NCBI RefSeq assembly: GCF_001907675.1
Contig: NZ_MPNT01000008.1
Location: 62,001-126,000, forward strand
Direction: 5' to 3'
Length of the DNA: 64,000 nt
From: Mycobacterium paraffinicum
Lineage (GTDB): Bacteria; Actinomycetota; Actinomycetes; Mycobacteriales; Mycobacteriaceae
Shown here in pieces: positions 56,258 through 64,000 of the stretch. Position numbers and translations under genes: made by a program. The notes below the pieces were generated by a model. The model had not been told where the DNA came from. It searched no databases and saw only the letters and a list, made by a program, of their open reading frames with translations. Each line of letters begins with the position of its first letter. Positions within the stretch are counted from its first letter, which is position 1.

Positions 56258-56284
56258 CGGACCGGCTGCGAAAGGCACAGACAG

Positions 56285-56641
56285 TTGTTGGCGGTGGAAC
56301 ACGAGGCTCTCGATGATGCGGTAGTGGTGCGCGTCAAGGGCGGTGTCGACTCCAGTACCGTCGATGAGGTCACCGCTCACCTGAACGCCGCGCTCAAGCT
56401 GGCCGAGGCACACCCGGCCCGACTTGTCGTCGTCGACCTGCAAGCGGTCGACTTTTTCGGAAGCGCCGCGCTGAACGCGATGCTCGAGTGTCACGACGGG
56501 GGCAAGGAAGCGGGCACGTCGGTCCGGCTGGTCGCGGACCACGACCAGGTGCTTCGCCCGATCCAGGTGACCGAGCTGGACCGCATCTTCGACATCTACC
56601 CCACGCTGCCCGAGGCGCTGCAACCCAAGCGACGGCAATGA
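56285..56641 (+). CDS. STAS-domain anti-sigma factor antagonist-like protein
   Basis: This protein of about 118 residues is one STAS domain. The core LVVVDLQAVDFFGSAALNAML holds the Ser (FFGSA) at the phosphorylation position of antagonists. I prefer TTG 56285, since the STAS fold begins right after it and AAAGG precedes it; a GTG at 56222 would add 21 residues that coincide with two inverted repeats in the DNA. The next gene, a kinase/phosphatase with a RsbW-like part, overlaps its stop (ATGA), so the pair forms a partner-switching module. Confidence 0.85.
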   Translation: MLAVEHEALDDAVVVRVKGGVDSSTVDEVTAHLNAALKLAEAHPARLVVVDLQAVDFFGSAALNAMLECHDGGKEAGTSVRLVADHDQVLRPIQVTELDRIFDIYPTLPEALQPKRRQ

Positions 56642-59600
56642 ACCCGGCGCTGCCGGCCGATCTCGCGGCTGCCGTCGCGTTGGGTGGGGAGATGGGCCGC
56701 AGGTTCGCCGAATTCGACTGGGACGCCCATCCGTTGGGTTCCCCCGTGGGCTGGCCGAGCGAGATGCGGGCCGCGGTGGCGACCACCTTGACGTCGCGGT
56801 TCCCGCTCGCGCTGTGGCTGGGCACTCACGATTTGTTCGTGGTCTACAACGAGGCGTACATCGAAATCCTCGGCGACCGGCACCCGAGCGCCCTGGGGCG
56901 GCCCGGCCGCGACGTGTGGTGGGACATCTGGGATTCGATCGCCTCGATGCTGGCCGGCGTGGTCGCCACGGGCGAGGCCACCTGGTCGCGCGACATGATG
57001 CTGCCGATGGTCACGGCGGGCCGGCGCGAGGAGAGGTACTTCAGCTTCACCTACAGCCCGCTGGTCGACGCCGCCGGCCGGCCCTTCGGCGTCTTCTGCC
57101 CCTCGTACGAGACCACCGAGCGCGTGCTGAGCGAACGCCGCCTGCACCTGCTGAACGCGGTGGCCTCCGCGCTGATGGGCACCGGCAGCATCGAGGACGC
57201 GGTGGCCGTGGCCGTCACGGTGTGCGCGGGCCAGCCCGCCGACCTGCCGTTCATCGGCGTCTACGTGGACGACGCGGAGACCGGCTGCGTCGCGTTGCGC
57301 GGCGCCACGCCGTCGGTGTCGTCGCTGCTGCCGCACGATCTGGCGCGGCTGACCGAGTGGGGTTCGGAATCCAAATCGCGCGCGGAGGTCACGCTGATCG
57401 AGCGGCTGCCGGAGGCCATCCCGGGCATCGGCCACGCCCTGGCGGCCGATTGCCCCGACCAGGCCCTGGTGTTGCCGCTCGGTGAGGCGCCGGCCGCCGG
57501 CGCGCTGGTGGTCGGCCTCAGTCCTCGCCGCCCGCTGGACCCGCAGTACCGCGGCTTCTGCCAGCTGCTCGCCGACCAGCTCACGTCGACCTTCGCGCAG
57601 ATCGTCTCCTACGAACAGCAACGGCAGCGGGCCGACGCGCTGGCCGAGCTCGACCGGGCGAAGACCGCGTTCCTGACCAACGTCAGCCACGAATTCCGCA
57701 CGCCACTGACGCTGCTGCTCGGGCCGCTCGACGATGCGCTGTCCGAGGCGGCGCCGGACAGCGTGCTGGCGGACCGGCTGAGCACGGCGGTCCGCAACGC
57801 GCGGCGCCTGCAGCGCCTGGTCGACTCGCTGCTCGACTTCTCCCGCATCGAGGCCGGCCGCGCGGACGCGAAGTTGGTGTGTACCGATGTCGGCGCGCTG
57901 ACCGCCCACGTCGCGTCATCCTTCACCGAGCTCTGCCGCCGGGCGGGGCTCGAGCTCGTTGTGGAGTGTTCTCCGGTGCTGGCCGACGTCGACCCCGGCA
58001 TGTGGGAGACGATCGTCCTCAACCTGCTGTCCAACGCGGTGAAATACACACTGCACGGCTCGATTTCGGTCCGGGTGCGCGCCGAGCCCGGGTACTGCGT
58101 CGTCACCATGCGCGACACCGGGGTGGGAATCGCGGCAGATGACCTGGACCGCCTGTTCGACCGCTTCTACCGCGCCGACAACCTTCGGGGTCGCAGCGTG
58201 GAGGGCACCGGCATCGGGCTCTCGCTGGTGCGCGGGCTCGTCGAGCTGCACAGCGGGACCGTGGAAATCGAGAGCGAGCTCGACCGCGGGACCACGGTCA
58301 CCGTCCGGCTGCCGCAATCGATCGGCACCGCGGCCGACCAGGCGACCGCGGGCCAGCTGGACGAGACGAATCCGTACGTCGCCGAGGCGCGGCAATGGCT
58401 GACACCCGTCCCGGGGGGCGACGGGCCGGCCCCCGCGCCCGAGAGGTCGCGCCAGCTGGTGCTGATCGCCGACGACAACGCCGACATGCGACACCATCTC
58501 GACCGGGTGCTGTCGGCCCACTGGGAGACCGTGCTCGCCGCCGACGGCGAGTCGGCGCTGGCGGCGACCCGAAACCTGCGCCCGGACGCGGTCGTCACCG
58601 ACGTCATGATGCCGGGCATCGACGGCTTCGGACTGGTGGCGGCCATCCGCGCGGACCCGGAACTGGCGGCCACCCCGGTCCTGATGCTGTCGGCCCGGGC
58701 CGGGGCGGAGGCGATCGACGAGGGCTACGCCGGCGGCGCCGACGACTACCTGCCCAAGCCGTTCCGCTCCCAGGAACTGGTCGACCGGGTGAAGTCCCGG
58801 CTGGCCGCCGTGGCGCGCGAGCGCGACCGCCAGCGCCGCGCGGCGGCCTCGGATCTGGTGCTACTCGACTCGGCGCTGCAGGCCACCGACTCGGTCGCCG
58901 GGATCCTGGACGCCTTGCTGGAGTCCTCGTTCGGCTCCGCCGACGCCGCCACCGTCACGATCGGCATCTTCGACGGCGAACGCTACATCCGGTTCGAATA
59001 CGCCGGCCAGCTGCCCGGCGAATTGCGCGACCGCTATCACGTGACCACGCTCGACTCCCCGGTGGTGGGAGCCGACGTGGTGCGCACCGGTCAGCCGATG
59101 GTCATCACGGACACGCTCGACCTGCCCCCGCGCTATCAGCACGCGGTGCAGGACACCGCCGGCAGCGTCCGCGCCTGCGTCGCCCACCCGCTGCGGGATC
59201 ACTCGGACCGGGTGTTCGGGGTGCTGGCCCTGCTGTGGCCCACGCCGCGAGAGTTCGACGTCGCCGAACTCGACGCGTTCGGCCGGATGGCCGAGCTGAC
59301 GTCCTCGGCCCTGGACCGGGTCCGCGTGCTGGCGCGCGAACACCGCATCGCGGTCGACTTCCAGGAGCAGCTGCTGGAGCTCGACCGCGGCTCGACGGCG
59401 GCGGTGGTGGCCGCCGTGTATCAGCCCGCGGGGGAGGCGATGCGCGTCGGCGGTGACTGGTATTCGGTGACCCCACTGGATCGCACCCACCGGTTGGGGA
59501 TATCGGTGGGCGACGTCGTCGGGCACGGGTTGGCCGCCGCGATCGTGATGAGCAGGCTGCGCGCCGCGGTGGCGGCCTCGGCCCTGACGGCGGGCGAACC

Positions 59601-60483
59601 GGGCGCGGTCCTGGGCGCGTTGGACCGGTACGGGGCCAGCGTGGCGGGGGCGCGCTGCGCGACGGTGGCCTACGCGCTGGTCGAGACGGAACCCGACACC
59701 GGGTGCGCGACCGTCAGCTACAGCTGCGCCGGTCACCCCTATCCGCTGGTCGTATTTCCCGACCGTCGCGCGCTGTTCCTGACGGCCGGCCGGCGTCTGC
59801 CGGTCGCCATCAAGGAACACGACGCCGAAAGCTACCCGGCCGACGCCACCGCGACGGCGAACCTGCCACCGGGGAGCCTGATCCTGCTCTACACCGACGG
59901 GCTCATCGAGCGGGCCGGCGAGACGCTGGACGACGGCCTCGCCCGGCTGCGGTCCGCCGCCGCGGACTGCGTCGACCTTCCGGTCGAGTCGGTCTGCGTC
60001 GAGCTGCTGTCCCGGATGGCGCCGCTCACCGGCTACCGCGACGACGTCGTCCTGCTCGCGCTGCGGGCCGGCCACCAGGCCCCGCGCAGCTTCGCCACCG
60101 TGGTCACGGCCGCGCCGGGGCAGATCCCCGTCGCGCGCGATCGGCTACGCAACTGGCTGGCCGGCATCGCCGTCGACCCGAAGCGCGAGCTGGACATCCT
60201 GCTGGCGGCCGGCGAAGCCGTGACCAACGCGATCGAGCACGGCAGCGACGGCGAGCCGCGCCGGACGGTGTCCCTGGAGGCCTTCCTGCGCCAACACACG
60301 GTGGCCGTCACGATCAGCGACACCGGCCGATGGGTGGGCGATTCCTCGGCCAGCCTGCGCAGCCGGCGACGCGGCCGCGGTCTGACCCTGATCGGCGGAC
60401 TGGCCGATCACGTCGACACGCTGCGGACCCCGGGAGGCACCCGGGTCACGTTGCGGTTCGACCACGCCGTACGGACGCCTTAG
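56638..60483 (+). CDS. Hybrid sensor kinase, response regulator, PP2C phosphatase and RsbW-like kinase in one protein
   Basis: This 1281-residue protein has in order: PAS-like domain (about 50-155), GAF (about 165-325), HisKA with His351 in NVSHEFRTP, HATPase with Asn462/Asn466 (NLLSNAVKY) and GTGIGLSLV, a receiver domain with phospho-acceptor Asp655 in VVTDVMMPG and the late Lys in PKPF, a second GAF (about 730-890), a SpoIIE/PP2C phosphatase (Asp940 in GGDW, Asp959 in VGDVVGHG, Asp1135-1136 in YRDDV), and a RsbW-type HATPase with Asn1197 (AVTNAIEHG). It probably integrates histidine-kinase signals with control of the STAS protein encoded before it. Confidence 0.93.
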   Translation: MNPALPADLAAAVALGGEMGRRFAEFDWDAHPLGSPVGWPSEMRAAVATTLTSRFPLALWLGTHDLFVVYNEAYIEILGDRHPSALGRPGRDVWWDIWDSIASMLAGVVATGEATWSRDMMLPMVTAGRREERYFSFTYSPLVDAAGRPFGVFCPSYETTERVLSERRLHLLNAVASALMGTGSIEDAVAVAVTVCAGQPADLPFIGVYVDDAETGCVALRGATPSVSSLLPHDLARLTEWGSESKSRAEVTLIERLPEAIPGIGHALAADCPDQALVLPLGEAPAAGALVVGLSPRRPLDPQYRGFCQLLADQLTSTFAQIVSYEQQRQRADALAELDRAKTAFLTNVSHEFRTPLTLLLGPLDDALSEAAPDSVLADRLSTAVRNARRLQRLVDSLLDFSRIEAGRADAKLVCTDVGALTAHVASSFTELCRRAGLELVVECSPVLADVDPGMWETIVLNLLSNAVKYTLHGSISVRVRAEPGYCVVTMRDTGVGIAADDLDRLFDRFYRADNLRGRSVEGTGIGLSLVRGLVELHSGTVEIESELDRGTTVTVRLPQSIGTAADQATAGQLDETNPYVAEARQWLTPVPGGDGPAPAPERSRQLVLIADDNADMRHHLDRVLSAHWETVLAADGESALAATRNLRPDAVVTDVMMPGIDGFGLVAAIRADPELAATPVLMLSARAGAEAIDEGYAGGADDYLPKPFRSQELVDRVKSRLAAVARERDRQRRAAASDLVLLDSALQATDSVAGILDALLESSFGSADAATVTIGIFDGERYIRFEYAGQLPGELRDRYHVTTLDSPVVGADVVRTGQPMVITDTLDLPPRYQHAVQDTAGSVRACVAHPLRDHSDRVFGVLALLWPTPREFDVAELDAFGRMAELTSSALDRVRVLAREHRIAVDFQEQLLELDRGSTAAVVAAVYQPAGEAMRVGGDWYSVTPLDRTHRLGISVGDVVGHGLAAAIVMSRLRAAVAASALTAGEPGAVLGALDRYGASVAGARCATVAYALVETEPDTGCATVSYSCAGHPYPLVVFPDRRALFLTAGRRLPVAIKEHDAESYPADATATANLPPGSLILLYTDGLIERAGETLDDGLARLRSAAADCVDLPVESVCVELLSRMAPLTGYRDDVVLLALRAGHQAPRSFATVVTAAPGQIPVARDRLRNWLAGIAVDPKRELDILLAAGEAVTNAIEHGSDGEPRRTVSLEAFLRQHTVAVTISDTGRWVGDSSASLRSRRRGRGLTLIGGLADHVDTLRTPGGTRVTLRFDHAVRTP

Positions 60484-60489
60484 GCCCGC

Positions 60490-60768
60490 TCAGGCCTCTT
60501 CCATCGCCTCGCCGAGCTCCTCCAGGAGCTTGTTGTGGTGGTTGGCCGCCAGGAAGTGTCCGGCGGCGATGACCACGGCGACCGGCCAGTCGATGAGTTC
60601 GAACGCCGCCAGGGCGGCCAGGCCCCCGAAATAGGCCAATTGCTCCGGCCGCGGAATCTCCATCTGGCCGACGACCGGAAGGTTGACGACGAACGTCTCG
60701 CCTTCGCGGATCTTCTCCACCGCCTCGCGCTGCGACGTCCCCCTGCGCGACTTCTTTTCCGCCATCAT
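60490..60768 (-). CDS. Small membrane protein (Rv0424c-like)
   Basis: This 92-residue protein has a basic N-terminus (MMAEKKSRRGTSQREAV), one or two hydrophobic segments at about 45-72 and an acidic end (LLEELGEAMEEA). It resembles the small protein encoded between thiC and ctpH in M. tuberculosis. No motif indicates function. ATG 60768 is preceded by ACTGAAAGGCAA, a reasonable ribosome site. It converges with the hybrid kinase gene, with six bases between. Confidence 0.8.
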   Translation of the reverse strand: MMAEKKSRRGTSQREAVEKIREGETFVVNLPVVGQMEIPRPEQLAYFGGLAALAAFELIDWPVAVVIAAGHFLAANHHNKLLEELGEAMEEA

Positions 60769-60871
60769 TTGCCTTTCAGTAACGAAGGGTTTGCCGCGCC
60801 GCCGGGTGCCGCGGCCACCGTCGGACCTATGTCGACGATGACCGACGCCGGGGGCGATCCGCTAGTTTCCT

Positions 60872-63800
60872 CTATTGCTCGGGTGCTGAAGGTGCCGTTA
60901 CAGGAACTCTATGCGCTCCTGTGGCGGGCCGGGGTGGTAGAGGTTCACCCACCTCGACGGGGGCCGCGGCGGATTTGTCCGGACCCGTCAGCGCACGATT
61001 CGCAATCCCGATCGCGACGGTCGCCGCGGCGGCGGACCCCAGCCCCTGCGCCCAGCCGACCGGACCCAGCGGTGTGCATCCCAGCAGTTGGCTGACCACG
61101 GGGATGCTGATCAGCGTTCCCATCGCGGCCAGCGAGCCCACTGCGGTGAACACCACCAACGGGGCGTGTGAATCCAACAGCGTTTGACCAAGCTCGGCGC
61201 CCACCAAGGCGACCAGCGCCACGGTGGACGCGCGCTGTGGGCGGCCGGTGACGCTTCCCATCGCCCACGCCGACGTCGTCGCGGCGGCCGTGGTGACGCC
61301 GCGGATGGCCACGGCACGCCACAACGCGGGCTGATCGGGGCCCCGGATGCTCGGGTCGACCGGGCCGCTGGGCTTGCTCACCGCGAGGGCCGCGGCCGGC
61401 AGCGCGTCGGTCATCATGTTCACCAAGAGCAGCTGCCGGGTGTTCAGCGGTGAGGTCCCGGTGATCGCGCTGCCGATGATGGCGAACAACACCTCGCCGG
61501 CGTTGCCGCCGAGCAGCACGGACACCGCGGCCTGCACCCGTTGCCAGAGTTGGCGTCCCTCTTGGATGGCGTGCAGCAGGCCCTCGATGCGGGCGTCGAC
61601 CAGCACCACGTCGGCGGCCATGTGCGCCGGGTCGCTGCCGCCGGCGACGACGCCGATGCCGACCGTGGCCGCCCGGATGGCGGCGGCGTCGTTGGCCCCG
61701 TCCCCGACCATCGCGGTGCGCACGCCCGCGCTTTCGAGGGTCTGAACGACCTGGACCTTGTTCTCCGGTGTCATCCGGGCGAAGATCACCCGCTCGGTCA
61801 CGACGCGCTCTTGATCCTTGCGCGACAACGCGTCCCACTCGGCGCCGCTGATCACCTGCTCGGCGGTCACGCTGAGCCCGAGCTCCTCGGCGATGGCGCG
61901 GGCGGTGATCGGGTGGTCACCGGTGATCAGCTTGACGTCCACCGAAAGCCGGCGCAGATCCGCGAGCAGGTCCGCCGCCTCGGCGCGCGGGGTGTCGGAG
62001 AGGCCGAGGAACCCGGTCAGCGTCAACCCATCCCGCGCGAAGTCGGCGATGTCGTCGGGATCCTGCCGGATGGCTTGCGCCTGAGCCGGATTCAGTTGCC
62101 GCCGCGCCACCGCGATCACGCGCAGGCCGCGGCCGGCCATCTGGGCCACCGTCTCCGCCAGGTCGGGGCTCACGTCCGCGCAGGCGGCCAGCACTACCTC
62201 GGGGGCGCCCTTGATGGCGAGCTCGGTGTCCGTCGCGGAGGCCGAGAACGATCGGCCGGAGCGGAACGGCAGGTGCGCGACGGCTGCGCTGGTGCTGTGG
62301 CCGTTGACCGACGCGGCGGCCTCGACGATCGCGACATCGGTGGCATGCGCGTGCGGGCCGCCGTTGGACGGCGGCGCGGCGCGGGCGGCGCAGCGCAGCA
62401 CCTCCTCGCGCGAAGTGCCCTGCGCCGCAACTACTTCGGCCACCCGCAACCGGTTCTGGCTGAGCGTTCCGGTCTTGTCGAAGCAGACCACGTCGATGCG
62501 GCCGAGCGCCTCCACCGAACGCGGGACGCGCACCAGCGCGCCGAACTTGGTGAGCCGCCGCGCCGACGCCGCCTGCGCCAGGGTCGCCACCAGCGGCATG
62601 CCCTCCGGCACCGCCGCGACGGCGATCGCGATCCCGCTGGCCACCGCCTGGCGCAGGACCGAGCCCCGCAGCAGCGCGAGCGCGCTCACCAGCGCTCCGC
62701 CGGTCATGCTGACCGGGAACGCGCGGTTGGTGAGCTGGCTGAGCTGGTGCTGCAGCCCGATGTCCGACGAGAGGTCACCGGAGACCAGCTCGGCGGCGCG
62801 ACGCTCCTGGGTGTCGGCCCCGACCGCGGTCACCACCGCCACCGCGGTGCCTGCCACCACGGTCGTCCCGGCATACAGCATGCAGCGGCGTTCGGCGAGC
62901 GCGGCGCCCGGCGTCGGCTCCACCTGCTTTTCCACCGACAGCGACTCCCCGGTCAGCGTCGACTCGTCGACCTCGACGTCGACCTCCTCGATGATGCGGG
63001 CGTCGGCGGGCACCACCTCGTGGGTGCGCACCTCGATGACGTCGCCGGGCTGCAGTTGCGCCGCGATGACGTCGGCGTACACGCGGTCCCCCGCACCGTC
63101 GGAGAGCACCTTGCGGGCCGGTGGGATCTGTTGGGCGAGTAGGTGATTCAGCCGGTTCTCGGCGCGGAGCCGCTGGCTGGCCGCCAGCATGGAGTTCCCG
63201 GCCAGCACCGAGAAGACCAGGACGGCGTCGACCGGGGAGCCGAGCACCGCGCTGGCCGCCGAGCCGAGCGCCAGCACCGGGGTCAGCGGGTCGGTCAGCT
63301 CGGCGCGGACGGCGGCCGCGAACTGCAGGAAGGCGTGCGCGCGTGTCTCGGGCTGCGGGGCGCCGAGGGTGGCCAGCGCCAGGCGCCTCGGGTCGCCGGC
63401 CGGCTCCGAGTCGGGTGGCGGCAACGCCCGACGGACGTGCTCGACGGCCATCGCATGCCACTCCTGGACGGGAGCCGGGCGGGGGGCATCCGCCCTGATG
63501 ATGCCGCGCGCCAACAGGTATCCCGACAGCGCACCGGCCGCCGCGCCACTGGTCACCGGCCCGCGCCCGATGCCGCGCACACCGGGAATCATCAGCAGCG
63601 AGCCCATCGCCGTTGCGCCGGCCGAGATCCCGACGCCGCGTTGGGCGGCGGCCCGGGCCGCCGGCAGCGCGTGCAGGACACGCCAGGCCGCGCCCAGGTC
63701 GGGCAGCAGCAGGTCGGCGTACCACGGCGGGGGACCGTCGCCGGCCTCGGGCATCATGCCCAGCGCCACGTCGGCCGACCAAATGGCTTGCGCCCCAGGG

Positions 63801-64000
63801 GATGACAGCACGGCGACGGTGCGGCCCGCCTCCTGCAGGCCCGCCACGGCACCCGCCAGCGCGTCGTCGATGGAACCCCGCCCCAGCGGCCTGATCTCGT
63901 CGAACGCCGGCCGCAGTTCGCCCAGCGAATCGTCCTCGACCGAAACCAGTTCGGATCCCGCCCGGTGCGCCTCCGAGACGACCGCCGACGCCAACGGATC
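60872..64000 (-). CDS. ctpH: P-type metal-cation ATPase, N-terminus outside the window
   Basis: The frame is open at the window end; 1042 residues of a large P-type ATPase are seen. Visible are the TGES phosphatase motif, the phosphorylation site DKTGTLS (Asp codon at 62477-62479), KGAPE for nucleotide binding and MVGDGANDAAAI in the hinge. The length, and location after thiC and the small membrane protein, fit CtpH. The long domain before the core is characteristic of CtpH/CtpI-type pumps. Substrate cation is uncertain. Several hydrophobic segments flank the motifs as expected, and the C-terminal tail is proline-rich. Confidence 0.9.
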   Translation of the reverse strand, partial: DPLASAVVSEAHRAGSELVSVEDDSLGELRPAFDEIRPLGRGSIDDALAGAVAGLQEAGRTVAVLSSPGAQAIWSADVALGMMPEAGDGPPPWYADLLLPDLGAAWRVLHALPAARAAAQRGVGISAGATAMGSLLMIPGVRGIGRGPVTSGAAAGALSGYLLARGIIRADAPRPAPVQEWHAMAVEHVRRALPPPDSEPAGDPRRLALATLGAPQPETRAHAFLQFAAAVRAELTDPLTPVLALGSAASAVLGSPVDAVLVFSVLAGNSMLAASQRLRAENRLNHLLAQQIPPARKVLSDGAGDRVYADVIAAQLQPGDVIEVRTHEVVPADARIIEEVDVEVDESTLTGESLSVEKQVEPTPGAALAERRCMLYAGTTVVAGTAVAVVTAVGADTQERRAAELVSGDLSSDIGLQHQLSQLTNRAFPVSMTGGALVSALALLRGSVLRQAVASGIAIAVAAVPEGMPLVATLAQAASARRLTKFGALVRVPRSVEALGRIDVVCFDKTGTLSQNRLRVAEVVAAQGTSREEVLRCAARAAPPSNGGPHAHATDVAIVEAAASVNGHSTSAAVAHLPFRSGRSFSASATDTELAIKGAPEVVLAACADVSPDLAETVAQMAGRGLRVIAVARRQLNPAQAQAIRQDPDDIADFARDGLTLTGFLGLSDTPRAEAADLLADLRRLSVDVKLITGDHPITARAIAEELGLSVTAEQVISGAEWDALSRKDQERVVTERVIFARMTPENKVQVVQTLESAGVRTAMVGDGANDAAAIRAATVGIGVVAGGSDPAHMAADVVLVDARIEGLLHAIQEGRQLWQRVQAAVSVLLGGNAGEVLFAIIGSAITGTSPLNTRQLLLVNMMTDALPAAALAVSKPSGPVDPSIRGPDQPALWRAVAIRGVTTAAATTSAWAMGSVTGRPQRASTVALVALVGAELGQTLLDSHAPLVVFTAVGSLAAMGTLISIPVVSQLLGCTPLGPVGWAQGLGSAAAATVAIGIANRALTGPDKSAAAPVEVGEPLPPRPATGAHRVPVTAPSAPEQ

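Overview
The window looks like chromosomal DNA of a slow-growing mycobacterium, probably from the Mycobacterium avium-intracellulare group. The evidence is high GC, many GTG starts, ATGA or GTGA stop-start overlaps, a full F420-dependent glucose-6-phosphate dehydrogenase, PknG with its GlnH/GlnX partners, mycobacterial lipoproteins, and gene order that follows the Mycobacterium tuberculosis blocks around Rv0356c-Rv0357c, Rv0389-Rv0392c, Rv0398c-Rv0400c and Rv0406c-Rv0425c. Those Rv correspondences and all family assignments come from memory and reading the translations; no search was run.

Layout. 1-4.8 kb: purine and sulfur metabolism (partial purA, a hotdog thioesterase, purT, a rhodanese and metZ, mostly coupled). 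4.8-8.8 kb, minus strand: type II NADH dehydrogenase, a secreted protein, an acyl-CoA dehydrogenase and an SDR. 8.9-11.5 kb: small membrane, methyltransferase, acetyltransferase and MBL genes. 11.5-15.8 kb: fgd1-pta-ackA. 15.7-18.3 kb: a DUF1501/DUF1800 pair. 19.3-23.8 kb: pknG-glnH-glnX. 23.9-28.1 kb: mutT3, thiE, then a TPP riboswitch and thiO-thiS-thiG plus a coupled SGNH hydrolase. 28.1-33.4 kb: secreted and surface proteins, including the M28 peptidase LpqL and a tandem copy that seems to have lost catalytic residues. 33.6-37.7 kb: three GAF/ANTAR regulators and a fatty-acyl-AMP-ligase-like gene. 37.7-41.9 kb: a gene-poor accessory stretch with two short DUF genes, an atypical WS/DGAT protein, and a Met/His-rich membrane protein behind an exact TACCC-N5-GGGTA copper-type operator. 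42.1-50.2 kb: lpqM, a UsfY-like protein, and a complete hypA/B and hypF/C/D/E NiFe-hydrogenase maturation set with no hydrogenase subunits in view. 50.2-55.4 kb: a HAD remnant, an LLM oxidoreductase with a MarR regulator, an alpha/beta hydrolase, thiD and thiC behind a second TPP riboswitch. 55.5-60.5 kb: a PAS-ANTAR protein, a hairpin-rich leader, a STAS protein and a 1281-residue kinase/phosphatase hybrid. 60.5-64 kb: a small membrane protein and a P-type ATPase (ctpH-like) running off the end.

How parts work together. Thiamine synthesis is split into two riboswitch-controlled units (thiO-S-G and thiC-D) with thiE divergent. PknG, GlnH and GlnX form an amino-acid sensing unit. fgd1, pta and ackA link F420 reduction and acetyl-phosphate metabolism. 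The ANTAR, GAF, STAS and PP2C proteins form two signalling islands. The hyp cluster implies an active NiFe hydrogenase encoded elsewhere.

The most unusual points are the M28 pseudo-peptidase, the WS/DGAT protein lacking its HHxxxDG histidines, PurT lacking several GAR-binding residues, the copper-box gene, the 6-bp repeat in hypB, and the hairpin leader after the PAS-ANTAR gene.
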